Below, piece after piece: positions 56,828 to 56,983 of a stretch of 56,983 nt of DNA. Under the pieces are notes generated by a model. It made no database searches, was not told where the DNA came from, and saw only the letters and a list, made by a program, of their open reading frames with translations. The stretch's first letter is position 1, and each line of letters starts with the position of its first letter. The translations under genes were made by a program, and so were the position numbers. This DNA comes from a virus. The stretch covers positions 1-56,983 of the IMG/VR virus record IMGVR_UViG_3300036772_000333; one strand, given 5' to 3'.

Positions 56828-56983
56828 CTAGGTTGCAGGCGTTTGAGCGGTTAGCCTTCCGCCGGAAAATGTCATGCTGCCTTGGGTTCCGCCAAGTGTC
56901 AGGGCAGCCGTGATGATTGTTACACTCAAACCCGCCGGTGTCGATACGGAAAATAAGCCTGTTGTCGCATCATAACCAACCAG
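56828..56983 (-). CDS. Fibre-like virion protein, C-terminal part (crosses the join)
   Basis: Continuation of the gene that begins at 787. Bases 56857-56983 duplicate 1-127, and 56828-56856 add the final residues (ending ..TAQTPAT) and the TAG stop. The next minus-strand gene starts only 9 bases further on, at 56819, in keeping with one co-transcribed virion operon across the join. Confidence 0.6.
   Translation of the reverse strand: MVGYDATTGLFSVSTPAGLSVTIITAALTLGGTQGSMTFSGGRLTAQTPAT
56857..56983. repeat. Terminal direct repeat, right copy
   Basis: Exact copy of bases 1-127. Removing one copy joins the two parts of the minus-strand gene that starts at 787 and stops at 56828, leaving an intact frame of 271 codons. 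This supports true circularity. Confidence 0.95.

Noticed and set aside
1-56983. Integrase, excisionase or attachment site
   Set aside because: No tyrosine or serine recombinase motif was seen in the plausible genes, so I cannot support a lysogenic module despite two XRE regulators.

Overview
This window looks like one complete tailed-phage genome assembled as a circle. The first 127 bases are repeated exactly as the last 127 (1-127 = 56857-56983), so the unit genome is about 56,856 bp. One structural gene on the minus strand reads across the join. The structural set is podovirus-like: terminase, a ~700-residue portal, scaffold, major capsid, a large nozzle-like protein and several likely ejection proteins, with no tape measure, sheath or baseplate genes recognised. 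The host is unknown. Sec signal peptides, a lipoprotein-like leader and a T4-type lysozyme suggest a Gram-negative bacterium. Secreted beta-helix proteins with chitobiase-type modules hint weakly at a soil lineage such as Acidobacteriota (inference only). I recognise no integrase, DNA or RNA polymerase, tRNA or CRISPR array.

Layout: (1) 45416 down to 35265, minus strand: terminase, portal, scaffold, capsid and decoration genes, closed by a terminator at 35208-35246. (2) 34597 down to 22752, minus: a head-tail connector candidate, then four large or mid-size secreted fibre or spike proteins. A plus-strand HNH/AP2 homing endonuclease (34660-35196) lies between blocks 1 and 2. (3) 20.4-22.7 kb: endolysin and small membrane proteins, i.e. 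a lysis region. (4) 19485 down to 14296, minus: a Sak4-like ATPase, a PD-(D/E)XK exonuclease, a RadD-like helicase, a primase-type zinc protein, an HNH nuclease and a Vsr-like nuclease. (5) 6.7-14.3 kb: a dense set of very small genes, many zinc ribbons, mostly coupled by ATGA or GTGA overlaps. One protein there has a 114-codon tract of almost only Ala, Asp and Tyr. (6) 5443 down through the join to 51797, minus: tail or nozzle proteins, fibre-like proteins and probable ejection proteins, starting beside a non-coding stretch of about 670 bp. (7) 45481-51849, plus strand: a glycosyltransferase/methyltransferase cassette with two more AP2-bearing homing endonucleases.

Points of most interest: the glycan/methyl cassette placed head-on against the virion operons; three AP2-domain homing endonucleases; the zinc-ribbon cluster with apparently leaderless promoters; the GCT/TAT/GAT repeat protein; Sec signals on virion-type proteins; a Cas4-like cysteine pattern at the end of the ejection operon; a 37-residue very basic peptide in the head operon; and a symmetric operator inside a divergent promoter at 19.5 kb. 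Functions below come from motif reading only and no database search was run.
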